A stretch of 7,027 bases of DNA from Candidatus Woesearchaeota archaeon CG10_big_fil_rev_8_21_14_0_10_32_9. GTDB taxonomy: Archaea; Nanobdellota; Nanobdellia; Woesearchaeales; 21-14-0-10-32-9. Position numbers and translations under genes: made by a program. This document shows, piece by piece, positions 4,211 through 7,027 of this stretch (the stretch's first letter is position 1; the number at the start of each line of letters is the position of its first letter). Location: contig PCYF01000038.1 in the NCBI GenBank assembly GCA_002762915.1, positions 1 to 7,027 of the forward strand. Direction: 5' to 3'. Under the pieces are notes generated by a model, which was not told the origin of the DNA, made no database searches, and saw only the letters and a program-made list of their open reading frames with translations.

Positions 4211-5956
4211 ATGGAAGATAACCAAACACTGGATTCATTCTCAGAAAAAACTGAAAAATCAGACAAACCTGAGAAGAAAACAAAATCAAGTGATGCTAAA
4301 GCGCACGAGTTAGCGAAATCCCAAAGAGAAATATCAATCGCGGAATTCTTTGAAAAGAATAGACACTTATTAGGTTTTGATAATAAAAGAAAAGCACTCT
4401 TAACAACAATAAAAGAGGCAGTAGATAATAGCTTAGACGCTTGTGAAGAAGCAGATGTACTTCCAGAAATAAGTGTTGAAATAACAGAAATGGGCACTGA
4501 CAGATATAAAGTAGTTATAGAAGACAACGGACCTGGAATAATCAAAAGTCAAATTCCGAAAATATTTGCAAAATTATTGTATGGAAGCAAATTTCATAAA
4601 TTAAAAATGCAAAGAGGACAACAAGGAATAGGAATAAGCGCCGCAGTAATGTACGGACAATTAACAACTGGAAAACCTGCAAAGATTCTAAGTAAAATTC
4701 ATCCAGATGAACCAGCGCACTATTACGAATTAAAAATCAATACTCAAAAAAACGATCCTGAAATAATTGCAGAATCAACAAAAGAATGGCATAAAGAAAA
4801 TGGAACAAGAATAGAATTGGAACTTGAAGCTAGCTACATGAAAGGAAATCAATCAGTTGATGAATACATAAAAGAAACTGCAATAATAAATCCTCACGTA
4901 ACTTTAATTTATCAGCCTCCAAAAGGAGATCAAATAATGCTCGTAAGAGTTACAGATAAAAAACCTAAACTAGCATCAGAAATTAAACCACATCCTTACG
5001 GAGTAGAACTTGGAATGTTAATCAAAATGATGCAAGTAACAACTGCTAAAACAATTAAACAATTCTTAATGCAAGATTTCTCAAGGATAGGCGATAAAAC
5101 CGCAGAAGAAATATTAGAAAATTCCTCAATACTAAGCAACACTAAATTAAAAGACATAAATAGAGATTTAGCCGAAAAATTAATTGACGGAATAAGAAAA
5201 ACAAAAATAATGATGCCTCCAACCGATTGTATTGTTCCGATAGGAGCAGAACTTTTAGAAAAAGGATTAAAAAAAGAAGTAAATGCAGAATTCTACACGA
5301 GCGTAAGCAGAAGTCCTGATGTTTATAGAGGAAATCCTTTCTTAATTGAAGCATCACTTGCATATGGAGGAGACATACCAAAAGAAGGTTCTCTTAATTT
5401 AATGAGATTCGCAAATAGAGTTCCATTATTATATCAACAAGGAGCGTGCGCAGTAACAGAAGGAATAATGCAAACAAACTGGAAACAATATGGGTTACAA
5501 CAATCTGGAAGCAACATGCCTCAGGGACCAGTAGTTCTCGTCGTACATATTGCATCCGTATGGGTTCCATTCACATCAGAAGCAAAAGAAGCAATTGCAC
5601 ATTATCCTGAAATAATTAAAGAAATAAAATTAGCAGTACAAGAAATAGGACGAAATCTTTCAAAATACTTAAACAAAAAAAGAAAAGTTGGAGATGAATT
5701 AAAGAAAAGAAGTTACATAGAAATTTACATTCCTCACATTGCTGATGCATTAAAAGAGATACTAAAATATTCTGATTCAGATAAATTAGATGTTGAAAAG
5801 AAATTAGAGAAACTACTTGAAAAGACAAGAGGAAAAATTGAAGATATGAAATTTGATCCTACAAAAAATGAAGATTATGATGAAGATCTTGCGAAAATAG
5901 GAAAAGATAATTATTATTCGGATGAAGACTCTGATAAGGAGGATGAAGATGACTAA
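4211..5956 (+). CDS. top6B: DNA topoisomerase VI subunit B (ATPase subunit)
   Basis: Top6B is the ATP-binding half of the A2B2 type IIB topoisomerase. It dimerises on ATP and drives DNA strand passage through the break made by Top6A. The GHKL (Bergerat) fold is complete: N-box EAVDNSLDA with E69, N73 and D76 (69-77), DNGPGI (105-110), and QRGQQGIGISAA (134-145). A helix-two-turn-helix-like section lies around 225-305 (IKQFLMQDFSRIGDKTAEEIL). The transducer domain spans about 308-500 and carries the ATP-contacting switch lysine K425 in NWKQYGL. The 581 residues include a Lys/Glu/Ser-rich N-terminal extension (1-35) and a very acidic tail (about 553-581, ending DEDSDKEDEDD). There is no room for the extra C-terminal Ig-like domain known from methanosarcinal Top6B. 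The ATG is placed for leaderless expression. The end overlaps top6A by 8 nt and carries its Shine-Dalgarno site. Confidence 0.97.
   Translation: MEDNQTLDSFSEKTEKSDKPEKKTKSSDAKAHELAKSQREISIAEFFEKNRHLLGFDNKRKALLTTIKEAVDNSLDACEEADVLPEISVEITEMGTDRYKVVIEDNGPGIIKSQIPKIFAKLLYGSKFHKLKMQRGQQGIGISAAVMYGQLTTGKPAKILSKIHPDEPAHYYELKINTQKNDPEIIAESTKEWHKENGTRIELELEASYMKGNQSVDEYIKETAIINPHVTLIYQPPKGDQIMLVRVTDKKPKLASEIKPHPYGVELGMLIKMMQVTTAKTIKQFLMQDFSRIGDKTAEEILENSSILSNTKLKDINRDLAEKLIDGIRKTKIMMPPTDCIVPIGAELLEKGLKKEVNAEFYTSVSRSPDVYRGNPFLIEASLAYGGDIPKEGSLNLMRFANRVPLLYQQGACAVTEGIMQTNWKQYGLQQSGSNMPQGPVVLVVHIASVWVPFTSEAKEAIAHYPEIIKEIKLAVQEIGRNLSKYLNKKRKVGDELKKRSYIEIYIPHIADALKEILKYSDSDKLDVEKKLEKLLEKTRGKIEDMKFDPTKNEDYDEDLAKIGKDNYYSDEDSDKEDEDD
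5936..5942 (+). promoter_or_regulatory. Shine-Dalgarno site of top6A, inside the end of top6B
   Basis: AAGGAGG ends six bases before the ATG at 5949, ideal spacing. A second in-frame ATG at 5943 directly abuts the motif with no spacer, so 5949 is the better start. In top6B these bases encode part of the acidic tail (Lys-Glu-Asp). Confidence 0.85.
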
Positions 5957-7027
5957 AGCCTTAGACAAAATAACAAATACTGCAAAAGGAATATATCAGG
6001 ATATAAAAGCTGGAAGAAAAGCTGAATTAGAAGCACCAGTAAGAAGTCTTAACAACGTATTCTACAATGAAAAAGACGGATTTTTTGAATTAAAAGGATT
6101 AAATAAAAAAAGAACATTGACTGCAAATACTGTAAAGACCTTTGCACAAACTTTGCGCGTAATGGCACTATCAAAAAATTTAGTTGAAACTGATGACATT
6201 GCAACGAAGAGAGAAGCATATTATGTAAGTAAAAACTGGGGCGAAGCAAGATTCAAAGAACAAATGGAATCTGATTCAGTAATGGATGACATAGAAGCAA
6301 TGTTTGGAGTAAACAGAGAACAACTAGGATTCATAGCAGATGAACACGGCGGAAGTGTCGCAGGAGAATTAATTGTAATTGACAAAGATCCAAACACAGG
6401 AAAAGATATTAGAATAGATTGCACGCAATTCGGATCAGGATCATACAGCATACCATCCGATGTAGAAAATTTAAAATTCGAAACAAAAGCAAAATTCATA
6501 TTAGCAATAGAAACAAACGGTATGTTTGAAAGGTTAAATAAACACACATACTGGAAAAAAGCAAACTGTATACTTGTAAGCATGGGTGGAGTTCCAACAA
6601 GAGCGTGCAGAAGATTCATAAGAAAATTAAGCGATGATGCAAAACAAGATGTCTATGTATTTACAGATGGAGACCCATATGGATATCTAAATATTTACAG
6701 AACACTAAAAGTAGGATCAGGAAACGCAGCACACATAAATGAATATTTTTGTGTACCAAAAGCAAAATTTATGGGAATAACGCCTGACGATATTGATGAT
6801 TACAAATTGCCAACACATCCTTTGAAAGAAGTCGATATAAAAAGAATAAAAGATGGATTAAAAAATGATCCATTTATTCAGGCATACAAATCCTGGCAAG
6901 ATGCGCTTAATAATTTAATGAAAAAAGGAAAAAGAGCAGAACAGCAAGCACTAGCAAAACACGGATTAAATTTCGTAGTGTCCGATTATCTTCCTGAAAA
7001 ATTAAAGAAAAGGGAAACTTGGCTAGA
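5949..7027 (+). CDS. top6A: DNA topoisomerase VI subunit A (cleavage subunit, Spo11 homologue), 3' end cut by the window
   Basis: Top6A cuts both DNA strands through a 5'-phosphotyrosyl link and works with Top6B to relax and unlink DNA. The frame is open from the ATG at 5949 to the window edge (359 full codons plus two bases). The winged-helix 5Y-CAP domain carries TKREAYY (86-92), whose second tyrosine, Y92, aligns with the catalytic tyrosine of Spo11. The TOPRIM domain shows E188 (FILAIETNG), a following VSMGGVPTRACRRFIRKL segment, and D240 and D242 in VFTDGDPYG, giving the full metal set. The canonical archaeal length is about 370 residues, so only a short C-terminal tail is likely missing. 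The 8-nt overlap with top6B and the embedded Shine-Dalgarno suggest translational coupling and balanced production of the two subunits. No abnormal residue was seen. Confidence 0.96.
   Translation, partial: MTKALDKITNTAKGIYQDIKAGRKAELEAPVRSLNNVFYNEKDGFFELKGLNKKRTLTANTVKTFAQTLRVMALSKNLVETDDIATKREAYYVSKNWGEARFKEQMESDSVMDDIEAMFGVNREQLGFIADEHGGSVAGELIVIDKDPNTGKDIRIDCTQFGSGSYSIPSDVENLKFETKAKFILAIETNGMFERLNKHTYWKKANCILVSMGGVPTRACRRFIRKLSDDAKQDVYVFTDGDPYGYLNIYRTLKVGSGNAAHINEYFCVPKAKFMGITPDDIDDYKLPTHPLKEVDIKRIKDGLKNDPFIQAYKSWQDALNNLMKKGKRAEQQALAKHGLNFVVSDYLPEKLKKRETWL

Noticed and set aside
4195..4545. 116-codon minus-strand open frame over the start of top6B
   Set aside because: It is antisense to the conserved GHKL N-box region and Ser/Leu-rich as expected from a reverse-strand shadow, with no ribosome site or motif.
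5142..5828. Two minus-strand open frames (5142-5381 and 5616-5828) in top6B
   Set aside because: Both are antisense to the Top6B transducer and C-terminal region and are very rich in Leu and Phe, the expected result of reading the reverse of Lys/Glu codons.
5943..5951. Alternative top6A start at 5943, two codons upstream
   Set aside because: It directly follows the Shine-Dalgarno motif with no spacer, whereas the ATG at 5949 has the ideal six-base gap.
6221..6619. 132-codon open frame on the minus strand inside top6A
   Set aside because: It lies wholly antisense to top6A, which has all catalytic motifs. The translation shows no domain and its composition looks like the reverse of an A-rich gene.

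Overview
The window is archaeal. It carries both subunits of topoisomerase VI, a RIO1-type atypical kinase, a two-KH-domain ribosome-biogenesis protein and a CDP-archaeol synthase. It is strongly AT-rich and densely packed: genes overlap by 4 to 13 nt, and the two divergent spacers carry archaeal TATA boxes. AT bias, short proteins and a small membrane protein with a GW-type N-terminal helical domain suggest a DPANN lineage (Woesearchaeota/Pacearchaeota-like). That placement is inference and was not tested by phylogeny.

Layout. Positions 1-122 hold the last 39 codons of an unidentified plus-strand gene. Positions 2137-175 (minus strand) form a three-gene operon in the order PHP-domain phosphoesterase, PgsA-like CDP-alcohol phosphotransferase, CDP-archaeol synthase (carS). 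A 101-nt divergent spacer with a TATA box on each strand follows. Positions 2239-3541 (plus strand) hold rio1 and a Dim2/Pno1-like KH protein, both linked to small-subunit rRNA maturation. A minus-strand gene at 3612-4070 encodes a small single-pass membrane protein with a twin C-x11-CY repeat. A second divergent spacer of 140 nt also has a TATA box on each strand. It leads to top6B (4211-5956) and top6A (5949 to the window edge), which overlap by 8 nt. Top6A runs off the end with 359 codons visible and is probably nearly complete.

How the genes fit together. CarS makes CDP-archaeol. The PgsA-like enzyme should use it to make a polar lipid, and the best motif match is to the phosphatidylglycerophosphate-synthase type, whose product still carries a phosphate. 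The co-transcribed PHP protein has a full set of metal ligands and is a reasonable candidate for removing that phosphate. RIO1 and the KH protein should act together on late 30S maturation. Top6A and Top6B form the A2B2 type IIB topoisomerase.

The most worthwhile leads are the PHP-lipid link and the small Cys-repeat membrane protein placed in opposite orientation between the KH gene and top6BA. Two lesser ones are the leaderless geometry at rio1 and top6B and the Shine-Dalgarno site embedded in the end of top6B. I saw no CRISPR array, tRNA, rRNA, insertion sequence or defence system, and no gene-free stretch longer than 300 bases.
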